NCBI GenBank assembly: GCA_027625095.1
Contig: JAQBXN010000040.1
Location: 1-57,739, forward strand
DNA length: 57,739 bases
Source of the DNA: Planctomycetota bacterium
GTDB lineage: Bacteria; Planctomycetota; PUPC01; JACPCR01
Direction: 5' to 3'
Part shown: in pieces, positions 35,837-44,358 of the stretch
Layout: every line of letters begins with the position of its first letter
Numbering within the stretch: position 1 is the stretch's first letter
The notes under the pieces: generated by a model
The model's input: the letters and a program-made list of their open reading frames with translations, nothing else
Database searches by the model: none
Told to the model about the DNA's origin: nothing
Made by a program: the position numbers and the translations under genes

Positions 35837-35914
35837 AGGCCGACAACGGCTTCCCCTCCCTTGCAATCAGTGCTGGCGAGCATCATCTCGAATGATCCGG
35901 GCAGGTGTCTCTGT

Positions 35915-36646
35915 TCACCCCCTGCCGATATAGTCTTGGCCGACCGGAAGTACGATTGCTTCCAGCACATTCACATGCGGCGGCGCGGCAACCATTGTGA
36001 TGGTTACGGCAGCTAGTTCGTCCACTGTCATCATCGGCTCTTGATCCATCGGGGTATTGCTTTTGTTCCGACGCTCGGTTTCTGTGTTGCCGGGATGCAG
36101 GGCGCTGGCAATCACTCCGAAAGCCCGGCCTTCAAGTGCGGTGGCCTTGGTCAACCCGACCAGGCCGTGCTTGGAAGTGGTATAAGGAACGGAGTTCATT
36201 CGAGGCATCTGTGCCGAGATGCTGCCGATATTGAGGATGCGGCCGCTGCGTTGTCCCTTCATGATCCTCATTGCCTCGCGGCTGCAGAGGAAAGGACCGG
36301 TGAGGTTGACATCGATCACCTTTTGCCAGGCTGCGAGTGATAGTTCTTCAATGGGCCCGCCATCGAATACGCCTGAATTATTCACCAGGATGTCCACCCG
36401 GCCGAACACTTCCATCGTCTGAGCAAAGAGGGTGGCCACTTGCCCTTCGTCCGTCACGTCGGTCGGGACGACCAATACTTCCACGCCCCCTTGCCTGAGT
36501 TCGTCGGCCGTAGCTTTCAGATTTGCTTCTTTTCGGGAAGCAATCACGAGCTTTGCTCCCTCACGGCCGAAGGCGCGGGCGATACCCTTTCCGATGCCAG
36601 TGCCGGCGCCAGTGATAATGGCCACTTTGTCCTTGAGAAGATCCAT
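35915..36646 (-). CDS. Short-chain dehydrogenase/reductase
   Basis: A 243-residue classical SDR. Residues 10-19 (ITGAGTGIGKGIA) form the TGxxxGIG nucleotide site, NNSG the stabilising motif, then the Ser in GSISAQ and the Y-x-x-x-K in YTTSKHGLVG. The Arg/Lys near SRKEAN after beta2 suggests NADP(H) preference. AGGAG 6 bases before the ATG supports the start. The substrate cannot be told; many such genes are mis-called FabG. Neighbours on the same strand (ThuA-like, Gfo/Idh) point to carbohydrate metabolism. Confidence 0.93.
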   Translation of the reverse strand: MDLLKDKVAIITGAGTGIGKGIARAFGREGAKLVIASRKEANLKATADELRQGGVEVLVVPTDVTDEGQVATLFAQTMEVFGRVDILVNNSGVFDGGPIEELSLAAWQKVIDVNLTGPFLCSREAMRIMKGQRSGRILNIGSISAQMPRMNSVPYTTSKHGLVGLTKATALEGRAFGVIASALHPGNTETERRNKSNTPMDQEPMMTVDELAAVTITMVAAPPHVNVLEAIVLPVGQDYIGRG

Positions 36647-36828
36647 TTTATCTCCTGAATGAGTTGGTTGGATTACTGATCGCAGGGGGTCATTCTTCTG
36701 CAGCAGACGAACGTTCCAGTTCGGAAATCAGGTTTTCGCCTTTACGTTACAACGCACGTCTTTCTCCCAGGCAAGGCTTACCGAGGACGTGCCCAGGGTA
36801 AGATTTGAGCTCAAATTTCGAAAAGATC

Positions 36829-37761
36829 TTATAGCGCGTAATCTGATGGCTTCGTGCCCTTCTTAAAGGTGCCAAACCCAAATGGGGTCGGGTCAAAATC
36901 ACCGACGATCTCAACGTTGGCGCGGCCGGGGATCTGCTCTTCCATCCCGAGACACCAGTAGGCACCATTGACGAGCAGGCGTCGCATGCCTTCGCTCGGC
37001 AGGTCGGTCGCTGCGCCCATGGTGGTGCAGAATACCCGGGCGGTGTTGCCCGTTTCGCTGGTGTAATTCTTGATCCAGGCTACCGGCATGGTGGGTTTCT
37101 CCGTATTGACCTTATCGCCATGATTCATGCCCTGGAGGACCTGGCCGTTAATAAGGACCAGTGGACTGTCTGTGAGTTTTCGGACTTCATACACATCCGT
37201 CGGCCCCCAGATGTCTTCACAGCCCTTGACGACGGGATGATCGGTGGCGCCTGCATCAATAACGCCGCGGGTGCTTTCGAAGGCGTGGTGACCGTGGTGG
37301 CTTACCCACGTCTCTCCGAGGACCTGGCGGCCCCAGCCGCCTTCGGGGTTTTTACTGTTCCAGGTCAGGGAAGCGTAAGAGGTGTCTGCTCGCGCGAGAT
37401 TGAAAGCGTGAGTCGCAGTGCGCATCCCCATTATGGGTTTTCCGGAATTGGTGAAGTCGACAATGTGTTTCATCTGCTCATCCGGCAGATTTCGGAAGCG
37501 AGTGGCGATGATCATCATGTCCGCATCGGCAAGTGCTTCGAGGCCGGGAATGTTTGTCTGATCGTCTGGTGCAATCTCGCCGGTCTCAGCATTGATGGCG
37601 AACAGCACGGTGCATTTGAAGCCGTGACGAACCGCCAGGATCCTGCCCAACGCAGGCAGTGCCTCTTCGGAACGATACTCCTCGTCACCGCTTACGAGCA
37701 CAATGTGTTTACCTTGGCCTGGGCCTTCATTGCCTTCGTATACAACCCATTCGTCTGACAT
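36829..37761 (-). CDS. ThuA-like (trehalose-utilisation type) domain protein
   Basis: A 310-residue protein with a class I glutamine-amidotransferase-like fold typical of the ThuA family: GKHIVLVSGDEEYRSEEALPALGRIL near the N-terminus, ADMMIIATRFRNLPDEQMKHIVDFTNSGKPIMGMRTATHAFN in the middle, and the conserved HHGHHAFE. No nucleophilic Cys is seen at the elbow, as usual for ThuA. In Planctomycetes and Verrucomicrobia these lie beside Gfo/Idh and DUF1080 genes and are thought to act on keto-sugars; the true reaction is not established. AGGAG about 8 bases before the ATG. There is no signal peptide, so it is cytoplasmic. Confidence 0.85.
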   Translation of the reverse strand: MSDEWVVYEGNEGPGQGKHIVLVSGDEEYRSEEALPALGRILAVRHGFKCTVLFAINAETGEIAPDDQTNIPGLEALADADMMIIATRFRNLPDEQMKHIVDFTNSGKPIMGMRTATHAFNLARADTSYASLTWNSKNPEGGWGRQVLGETWVSHHGHHAFESTRGVIDAGATDHPVVKGCEDIWGPTDVYEVRKLTDSPLVLINGQVLQGMNHGDKVNTEKPTMPVAWIKNYTSETGNTARVFCTTMGAATDLPSEGMRRLLVNGAYWCLGMEEQIPGRANVEIVGDFDPTPFGFGTFKKGTKPSDYAL

Positions 37762-37908
37762 ATCTGGTCTCCTGAAAGTAAGTGATGAGTAATGCGTGAT
37801 GAATCGCGGCCTGTGAAGGAGTCTTTCAGCAACGCTGGGCCTGTCCGCATTGTCCCAACTTTAGTACTCGCTGCGGCAATATTCCCCCTCTATTCCTTCA
37901 GCGCGTTC

Positions 37909-38901
37909 CTACTGATGATTTGCACTGATTTCCACCCGGATATTTTTTTTGTGTGACTCAAAGGCTGCATCGATGACGGCGACTGTCGCCAGGCCGTCCT
38001 GGAGGGTCGGCATTTCGGGGACTTCTTCGCCGTGAATTGAAAGAACCAAATCACGATAGAGCGCGGCTGTGGAGTCCATTGGGTTGGGTGGAACTTCTGC
38101 AACCTGCGGTTCGGCACCTATGCCGTTGCTCCATTTAATTTCACCACCGAACGAAGTCTGAATCGCCCCATGTTTCCCGGCCACTTGAACAACGCGGGAG
38201 AGCGGGGGGCCGGCCATGGCCGCTACCATAGTTGCGGCTGCGCATTCATCGCCACCGAGATCAAAATGCAGCACGGCGAGTTCAGGCGCTTCAGAGCCGT
38301 GGAAGGAGCCACACTCGACGCGGCCAGTGACCGCGACAATTGGCTTTCCTGTCCACCAGCGAATGAGATCGATTTCGTGAACCAGGTAATCGAACACGCC
38401 TGTTGATTTGCCGGGGCGAAGGTAGCTCGGCCGCATCTTGCCTGAATGCCTTGCGTGATGAATCATCAGCGGATTGATCTGCCGGCAGAGCTCCTTCATC
38501 TTTACTGCGTGGTTGTGGTAATGCAGTTGGAACGATGTCGCACCTTTCAGGCCTCTTTCTTCAGCAAGTTTTACGAGTTCCTGCCCTTCGGCCGCGTCGC
38601 GGGAGATAGGCTTTTCCATGACCAGGTGTTTGCCGGCTTCCAGAACAAGCTTGCCGATAAGGACGTGTGAATCTACGGTCGTTGCCACCCCGATGACCTC
38701 CGGTTCTTGAGCCAGCAGCTCATCAAGACTTTCAAATGCCTTGACTCCCGTCTTCTCTTCAAAAGTCGCCCTTGCCTCCGCGCTGAAATCACACGCGCCG
38801 ACCCATTCGGCACCTTCCAGGGCCTGGGTTGACTGAACGTGGTCTATGCCTCGCGGCCCGCATCCGACGAGACCAAATTTTGTATGGGGAATGGAAGTCA
38901 T
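37909..38901 (-). CDS. Gfo/Idh/MocA family oxidoreductase
   Basis: A 330-residue dehydrogenase. FGLVGCGPRGIDH (7-19) is the Rossmann Gly-rich loop, LVMEKPISRDAAEG the EKP motif, and FDYLVHEIDLIRWWTG the second active-site element. It is a typical member with unknown substrate. It lies 147 bases upstream of the ThuA-like gene on the same strand, so a common role in sugar catabolism is likely. It starts at the ATG directly before TSIPHTKFGLVG; no strong Shine-Dalgarno is visible. Confidence 0.9.
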   Translation of the reverse strand: MTSIPHTKFGLVGCGPRGIDHVQSTQALEGAEWVGACDFSAEARATFEEKTGVKAFESLDELLAQEPEVIGVATTVDSHVLIGKLVLEAGKHLVMEKPISRDAAEGQELVKLAEERGLKGATSFQLHYHNHAVKMKELCRQINPLMIHHARHSGKMRPSYLRPGKSTGVFDYLVHEIDLIRWWTGKPIVAVTGRVECGSFHGSEAPELAVLHFDLGGDECAAATMVAAMAGPPLSRVVQVAGKHGAIQTSFGGEIKWSNGIGAEPQVAEVPPNPMDSTAALYRDLVLSIHGEEVPEMPTLQDGLATVAVIDAAFESHKKNIRVEISANHQ

Positions 38902-39096
38902 ATTGGTAAGAGCGCTGTGGTTGGTGGTTAAGGCCGGCCAATATAGTGTTGGGCGCCGAAAAGGGAATTCATTCGTTTCCGCCTGGTGATCCTAATTCGG
39001 CTGGCCCACCTCCCCATCGCGCTGCCCCTGCTTGATTAACCGGCCCTTGGCCATAGTCTCTCCGGCAATAAGCCTGCAAAAAAAAGGTTACCCGAA

Positions 39097-41043
39097 ATGA
39101 ATGTAATTGAGAGCGTTTTCCGATGTCTCTTGTTCCTGCTCGTCTTTGCCATGTCGTCGCAGTGGGGGATGCCCTTTCCGCCGGTGGGAAAGGCTTTTTT
39201 CTACGTATCTTATGCGGACCTTCTACTGGCAGCGACGTTTGGAGTCTGGTGCCTGCTTGTGCTTCTGAAACGGGATTTCAAGGACGTTCGCTGGCCGCCA
39301 CTGCCGTTCTGGATATTCCTGGCGCTGGTGTTCGTCTGTTCTGCTGTTGCGGCGAAGAAGAAGGTTGCAGTCAAGGAGGCCATCCAGGCCATTGAATATT
39401 TCGGTGTCGCTGCGTTACTCTTTCTCAACGGCTTCAAGGACGAGAAGGATTGGCATCTGGCGTTCAAGATTTTGGCAGCATCCCTGTTTGCCAATGTGAT
39501 GCTGGCGCTGGTGCAATACTTCGGTGCGGACAATGCGTATAAAATTTCTGGCGCATTTAGCAACAAAAACGTTTTCGCTGCATGGCTGGCCATGATCGTC
39601 CCTTTCATTTTGGGGCTGGCCTGCTACGAACGGTGTTCGATCTGTCGGTACGGGATGGTTCTCCTTCTCATTCCTGCTGTGTATCTGGATCTTTCCGCTG
39701 GCTCGATCATTGCCATTGCTGTGGCATCGCTGGTCGTTTCGGCCGTTCAGTGCCGCAAGGGACTCGTCCTGGCCGTCGCGGCCTGGGCATTCATTTTTGC
39801 AGTCGGCCCCAATTTCTTAGTGCGCGGCGGACATGGCGAAGTACTGAAGGCATCCATCGCGCCCTTCGTTGTCAGTAACTATTCTTTCACCCCGGAGTCT
39901 GCCAACGCGCAGTCTCAAGTGGTCTACAACGAGACCGGCTACGACTCGGCAAGGAACTTCCTTGCAGTCTATCAGAACAAATATCCTGACTACGAAGCTC
40001 TCAAGGATCACTTTTCGTTCATCGAACAGGATGTCTCTGACTGGGGCGAGCTCTTCACGCAGCTCATAGAAGAAAACGGTGACGGTGGTACTGCGGCAGA
40101 AATCTGGAAACAGATACCTGATGACCTTAAAGAATCCGCAAGAGCCGGCCTGAAGAGAATGGAAGAGGATGGCGATTACGAATACCGGCCGAAACGCGAG
40201 CAGCGGGATTTGATCGTCAGCATGCTCAACAAACGTCTCGAAGGCATGAGCGGAGAAGAGGCCATGAAGGCCCGCGTTAAACTCACTGGTGAGCTTGATT
40301 CCGCGCTCCGGCTTCCGGTGCGATTACGAATGAAAACCGCTGTCGAGAGGGGGAACGAAAGGTGGCAGGCAAAGAAGGAGGCCCTCAGCGAGGAACTCAA
40401 AGCAGCAAGAGAAAAGTACAAAGAGCTCGAAGACGGCGAGCTGCTCGGAATCATTGAGGAACGCATCGATTCACTCGAAGAAAAGAAAATGGTCTTTCAA
40501 TTGACTGAGATGCCGCAGGCTGTGCCCAACACGCGCTACCTTCGCTGGCACGCGGCGTGGAAGCTTATCCGTAGCAACCGCGCTCTGGGCCTTATTGGCA
40601 ACGGGCCCGGCCATTTCAGAGACGGGGTAAATCAGAATTTCGAGACTGGTGGCCCGCTCAAAAAACCCGACGCTCAGGGCCGGGCGGGTGCTATGGATAC
40701 GTGGGGCCTTACCTCAGACGAACCTGACTCGTTCAACCAGTACCTGGTGCTTGCCGCTGAACTCGGTTTTGTCGGGCTGTTCGCTTTCGTCTGGATGTTG
40801 GCTGCCGGTATCGGGGAAAGCGTCCGCGCCCTCTCTGACCAATCAGACGGACGCAAGGCCATAGCCGTCGCGGGCCTTGGCGCCATGGTCGGCGTTGTTG
40901 TCGTCTCGGTGTTTCATCCCGTCCTGGTGCGTGGATCAGGAGTCGTGTTTGTTTTCATTCTTTCTTCACTCTTCTGGCTGAAGAATACCGGGGTAGTAGA
41001 AGGGAATTCGAACGAAGATGCCCAGGAGAAGGACGAGGGATGA
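39097..41043 (+). CDS. O-antigen ligase/polymerase-like membrane protein with very large loop
   Basis: A 648-residue polytopic protein. Residues 1-240 hold about eight transmembrane helices. Residues about 245-482 are one long hydrophilic, strongly helical insertion (many Glu/Lys/Arg, coiled-coil segments such as EELKAAREKYKELEDGE). Residues 483-635 carry the Wzy_C/WaaL signature RYLRWHAAWKLI, then GLIGNGPGHFRDGVNQ, NQYLVLAAELGFVGLFAF and three more helices. The signature and topology match O-antigen ligases, which join glycans to lipid A or proteins at the outer face of the inner membrane. In known members the functional periplasmic loop is much smaller. Possible homologues include protein O-glycosyl-ligases (PglL). 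A short acidic tail follows. Confidence 0.8.
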   Translation: MNVIESVFRCLLFLLVFAMSSQWGMPFPPVGKAFFYVSYADLLLAATFGVWCLLVLLKRDFKDVRWPPLPFWIFLALVFVCSAVAAKKKVAVKEAIQAIEYFGVAALLFLNGFKDEKDWHLAFKILAASLFANVMLALVQYFGADNAYKISGAFSNKNVFAAWLAMIVPFILGLACYERCSICRYGMVLLLIPAVYLDLSAGSIIAIAVASLVVSAVQCRKGLVLAVAAWAFIFAVGPNFLVRGGHGEVLKASIAPFVVSNYSFTPESANAQSQVVYNETGYDSARNFLAVYQNKYPDYEALKDHFSFIEQDVSDWGELFTQLIEENGDGGTAAEIWKQIPDDLKESARAGLKRMEEDGDYEYRPKREQRDLIVSMLNKRLEGMSGEEAMKARVKLTGELDSALRLPVRLRMKTAVERGNERWQAKKEALSEELKAAREKYKELEDGELLGIIEERIDSLEEKKMVFQLTEMPQAVPNTRYLRWHAAWKLIRSNRALGLIGNGPGHFRDGVNQNFETGGPLKKPDAQGRAGAMDTWGLTSDEPDSFNQYLVLAAELGFVGLFAFVWMLAAGIGESVRALSDQSDGRKAIAVAGLGAMVGVVVVSVFHPVLVRGSGVVFVFILSSLFWLKNTGVVEGNSNEDAQEKDEG

Positions 41044-41436
41044 GCGGTCGGCATCTTCGTAGCCTGTGTGAGGGGCGTCGTGCTATTTTGTAGTCCCTGT
41101 TACGGATTGAACAAAGTAGTGGAGCAGATTTCCCAATCTGCCATAGACCGGCCTGTGAAGACTGATTTCACAGATTAGGCGCTGAAGTCTGAAGTCGTCA
41201 CTGCTGCGTGTGGTGGGGAGATCTCTTGACTGCGAAAAAGAGGACCACAGATGAAGAGGGCCGCGGCTGAAGAGACTGCACAAACGAAACGGCTGTCTCA
41301 CAATTTGGGGCGTGCCCGAAGGACGCGGTGGGACAGAGAAGGTTGATAATGACCGAACAGCAGACATTCTGGCGGCCTGTCGCCACGAGGGCTTTGAGTA
41401 ATACGCTGATTACCTCCCGATTCCATTCTGTTATCT
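41044..41436. other. Intergenic region containing a dispersed repeat
   Basis: About 390 bases before the DUF6785-type gene. No convincing gene is present; a short forward frame beginning ATG 41349 has no RBS or family match and runs out of frame with the downstream gene. It holds repeat copy 2 at 41250-41279. Confidence 0.55.
41250..41279 (+). repeat. Dispersed 30-bp repeat, copy 2
   Basis: Matches the minus strand of 20471-20500 at 27 of 30 positions, with core GGGCCGCGG. The copies are about 21 kb apart in inverted orientation, both intergenic. Confidence 0.6.
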
Positions 41437-43428
41437 ATGACGCCACGTACGGTCATCCTGGGCATGCTCGGCGCCGTTTTCTTGAGCGGATACTGTTACT
41501 TCAACGACAGTGTTGTCCGGCAGGGATCTCTGGTGTCAGACCTTTTTCCAGTGTTCGCTTACGGCGGCCTGGTGGTGTTTGTGCTTCTGGTGCATCCGTT
41601 ACTTCAACGGATGAAGTCTGTTCGAGAGTGGTCGAAGGCTGAGATTGCAGGACTTGTTTCGCTCCTGCTGATCGTATGCGCGATTCCGAGCTGGGGGCTG
41701 GTGCAGTGCCTGCCGACCAGCATCATGATGCCGTATCATTTCTTGCGGCAACGGCCCGGATGGGTGAAGCATCAGATTACGAGTGTCGCTCCGAAGCGGA
41801 TGATGCCGGATGTTAGCGACACCGATGGCGTACTTAACAGCTATATCTCGGGGATGAGCGTCGGCGATAGCCATATCGCCTTCTCAGATGTGCCCTGGCA
41901 TGCGTGGATACCTGCTCTGATCTTCTGGACGCCGCTCCTGATCACCGTCGCGCTGGCGACCCTTGGTCTGGCCCTGGTCGTCCATCGGCAGTGGGTACAT
42001 CATGAACAGCTCCCTTTTCCGATTTCACAGTTCGCTCATTCGCTGCTGCCGGAAAATGGCCAGGTCGGCCACTTCAAGAATCATGTATTCTGGATTGGGT
42101 TCACATTCATCTTTCTGATTCAGATCAACAACTATCTGTTCAGATGGTGGCCTGAACGTCTCATCAATATTCCGACTTATCTGGATTTCAGTTCTCTCGG
42201 GCCCTACTTCACCACCCTGATGGACGGGCAGGGGGACTTGCTCCTGCAGCCCAGGCTGATCTTTTCAGTCATCGGGCTTGCGTACCTGATTTCCACTGAT
42301 GTCTCCTTTTCCATGGCTATTGGTCCGGTCGTTTACTGCCTTCTGATGGGGTGGCTGATGCATTTCGGGATCGAGCTGCGATCCGGCGATCACATGTCGA
42401 CCAAGATTGAAGCGTTCCTGTTCACCGGTGGCTATTTCGGGATCCTGTTGATGGTTGTCTATTTCGGCAGGCACTTTTACTGGAAAATCTTGAAGAGCAG
42501 TTTAAGCCTTAGGCCCGAATCCGATTCTATGCCTGTGTGGGGCATGCGGCTGTTCCTGATTGGTTTGGCGGCCTTTGTCGCACAGCTTGTGCTGGTCGGG
42601 CTCGACTGGCGTTTCGCGCTGCTTTACACCGGGCTGGCATGGATGATCTTTGTGGTCGTCAGCCGGACGATTGCTGAGACCGGGGCGTTTCATATCGGGA
42701 CGGAGATTTTTCCCGGGGCGATTCTGCTGGGCTTTTTCGGCGCCGCCTCTCTCGGGCCCCAGGCGGTAGTGATCATGTTCCTGGTATCGGTGGTGGTGCT
42801 GGTCGCCCCGGGCTGGTCCCCGATGCCTTTCATGGTGCAGGCATTCAAGCTGGCGGATATGTCTCAGGTAGACGTTTCGCGCCTGGCCAAGTGGGCCATC
42901 CTCCTCATCGTGGTAAGTGTGGCGGTAGCCATCCCCGCAACGCTTTACGTTCAGTATGATCAAGGAGCGCCCAGCCGTGGATGGCCGTACATGGTGTCTT
43001 CGTTTCCCTTTGAAAACCTGGTGAAGTGGCAGGATCGCCTGGCATCTCAGGGAATGCTCGAAATGAGCAGGCAGGCCGAAGGATGGGACAAGCTACGGCT
43101 CATATCGCCAAACTGGGGCTGCGTGACCGCCTTTTTTGTCGCGCTTGGAATCTCGCTTGGGATCGGTTTCTGCCGGCTGCGCTTTACCTGGTGGCCGCTT
43201 CATCCGGTGATTTTTGTTTTTCTTGGCGGGTACCAGGGCAAAGTCATGGCTGGTTCGTTTTTCGCAGGATGGCTTTTGAAATCCGCGGTCATGCGTTACG
43301 GCGGGGCAAAGCTCTACAACCGACTGACTCCGCTGATGATCGGCGTCATCGCCGGCGATGTGACCTCACGCTTTGTGCCGATGCTGGTCGGCACGATCTA
43401 TTATCTAGCAACAGGGCAACAACCTTGA
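41437..43428 (+). CDS. DUF6785/DUF6784-type polytopic membrane protein
   Basis: A 663-residue protein with roughly 14 transmembrane helices. The N-terminal half (GYCYFNDSVVRQGSLVSDLFPVFAYGGLVVFVLLVHPLLQRM and SWGLVQCLPTSIMMP) and the C-terminal half (SRTIAETGAFHIGTEIFPGAILLGFFGAASLG, then LRFTWWPLHPVIFVFLGGYQGKVMAGSFFAGWLLKSAVMRYGGAKLYNRLTPLMIGVIAGD) resemble the DUF6785 plus DUF6784 pair common in Planctomycetes, Verrucomicrobia and Hydrogenedentes. The layout recalls OPT-type oligopeptide transporters, but no substrate is known. The name comes from memory, not a search. ATG 41437 begins at a sensible membrane N-terminus. Downstream lies the decayed response-regulator gene. Confidence 0.75.
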   Translation: MTPRTVILGMLGAVFLSGYCYFNDSVVRQGSLVSDLFPVFAYGGLVVFVLLVHPLLQRMKSVREWSKAEIAGLVSLLLIVCAIPSWGLVQCLPTSIMMPYHFLRQRPGWVKHQITSVAPKRMMPDVSDTDGVLNSYISGMSVGDSHIAFSDVPWHAWIPALIFWTPLLITVALATLGLALVVHRQWVHHEQLPFPISQFAHSLLPENGQVGHFKNHVFWIGFTFIFLIQINNYLFRWWPERLINIPTYLDFSSLGPYFTTLMDGQGDLLLQPRLIFSVIGLAYLISTDVSFSMAIGPVVYCLLMGWLMHFGIELRSGDHMSTKIEAFLFTGGYFGILLMVVYFGRHFYWKILKSSLSLRPESDSMPVWGMRLFLIGLAAFVAQLVLVGLDWRFALLYTGLAWMIFVVVSRTIAETGAFHIGTEIFPGAILLGFFGAASLGPQAVVIMFLVSVVVLVAPGWSPMPFMVQAFKLADMSQVDVSRLAKWAILLIVVSVAVAIPATLYVQYDQGAPSRGWPYMVSSFPFENLVKWQDRLASQGMLEMSRQAEGWDKLRLISPNWGCVTAFFVALGISLGIGFCRLRFTWWPLHPVIFVFLGGYQGKVMAGSFFAGWLLKSAVMRYGGAKLYNRLTPLMIGVIAGDVTSRFVPMLVGTIYYLATGQQP

Positions 43429-43462
43429 CAACAGGGGGTCGCCCCACTCGTCAAAAAACATT

Positions 43463-43650
43463 GTGAGACACTCCATTCTTGTGATTGATGATGAACTGAA
43501 TGCCCGTGAAGGCCTTACCTCGCTTCTTGAAGAGGGGGCTACCATGTGGCGGTTGCTCAGAACGGACTTGATGGCCTTTAACTGAACACGCAGGTGGATG
43601 CGGAGGCCATCCTTTGTGACCTGAAGATGCCAGAGATGGACGGTATCACA
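43463..43650 (+). pseudogene. Response-regulator receiver domain remnant
   Basis: From GTG 43463 one frame reads RHSILVIDDELNAREGLTSLLEEG, a receiver-domain N-terminus with its acidic pair. The match then continues in another frame from TAC 43540 as YHVAVAQNGLDGL, stop TAA 43579-43581, then LNTQVDAEAILCDLKMPEMDGIT with the phospho-acceptor Asp. So there is one frameshift, one stop and loss of everything after the first two-thirds of the domain. It resembles NtrC/AtoC-type regulators, but the output domain is gone. Confidence 0.85.
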
Positions 43651-43697
43651 ATATCAAATAATACGGACTTGCGAATCAGTAGATGCAAAAAGTGCAG

Positions 43698-43713
43698 TGG
43701 GTGAGGGCTTGCG
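43698..43713 (+). promoter_or_regulatory. Possible sigma54-type promoter
   Basis: TGG-GTGAGGGCTT-GCG has the GG (43699-43700) and GC (43711-43712) elements separated by 10 bases, with TTGC at the -12 box. It lies 160 bases before the Rieske start. The -24 half is a poor match (TGGGTG for TGGCAC). Confidence 0.25.
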
Positions 43714-43872
43714 CCCCCGGGGATGCATTATTAGCATCAAATTTCACTCGCATGTGCGGAATCCGCGGCGGTACATGTATTGCTTTTTGTCCCGGTGAAT
43801 CTGGATTCCGATCGAGTGAATTGAAGCCGTTCCTCAATGAGGGGCAGTCTGTCACGAATGAAAGAGGAGCCG

Positions 43873-44358
43873 ATGCAACAGGACGAATCCGCACCGAGTG
43901 GAGAACGCCGGTGTTTCCTGAACAAGGCAGCGATGACCTGCGGTCTGACCGTGAGCTACGGCACGCTCACGGCTTTGGCAGGACGTTTCCTCTATCCGGC
44001 GCGGCTCGGCGAAAAGACATGGGTTTACGTTTGTGATGCTGATTCGATGAAGTCCGGCGATGCTCTGGCGTTCAAGACACCCGCCGGAGTAACGATCAAC
44101 GTTACAAGGCAGGATGAGAACGGCTCTGCGTCGGATTTTCTGGCGCTATCGAGCACCTGTCCTCACTTGGGCTGTCAAGTCCACTGGGAATCGCATAACG
44201 ACCGATTCTTCTGCCCCTGTCACAACGGAGTGTTTACGTCGGAAGGTAAAGGCATCAGCGGTCCGCCGGGCGATGCGGCACAGTGGCTACCCAGATATCC
44301 ACTGCGGATTGAAAAGGGACTGCTCTTCATGGAAGTCGAAGTTGGAGGTGTGATGTGA
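43873..44358 (+). CDS. Rieske 2Fe-2S protein of a cytochrome bc/b6f-type complex
   Basis: A 161-residue protein from ATG 43873, chosen because GAGGAG lies about 4-9 bases upstream; the longer frame from 43837 has no such site. Residues 12-40 form a twin-arginine-like signal anchor (RRCFLNKA followed by a hydrophobic helix), as in Rieske proteins. The cluster ligands are C96-x-H98 (CPHLGC) and C114-x2-H117 (CPCHNG), with C101 and C116 as the disulfide pair. It accepts electrons from quinol at the cytochrome b Qo site. Its stop overlaps the cytochrome b start (GTGA, 44355-44358), so the two are translationally coupled. Confidence 0.96.
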   Translation: MQQDESAPSGERRCFLNKAAMTCGLTVSYGTLTALAGRFLYPARLGEKTWVYVCDADSMKSGDALAFKTPAGVTINVTRQDENGSASDFLALSSTCPHLGCQVHWESHNDRFFCPCHNGVFTSEGKGISGPPGDAAQWLPRYPLRIEKGLLFMEVEVGGVM

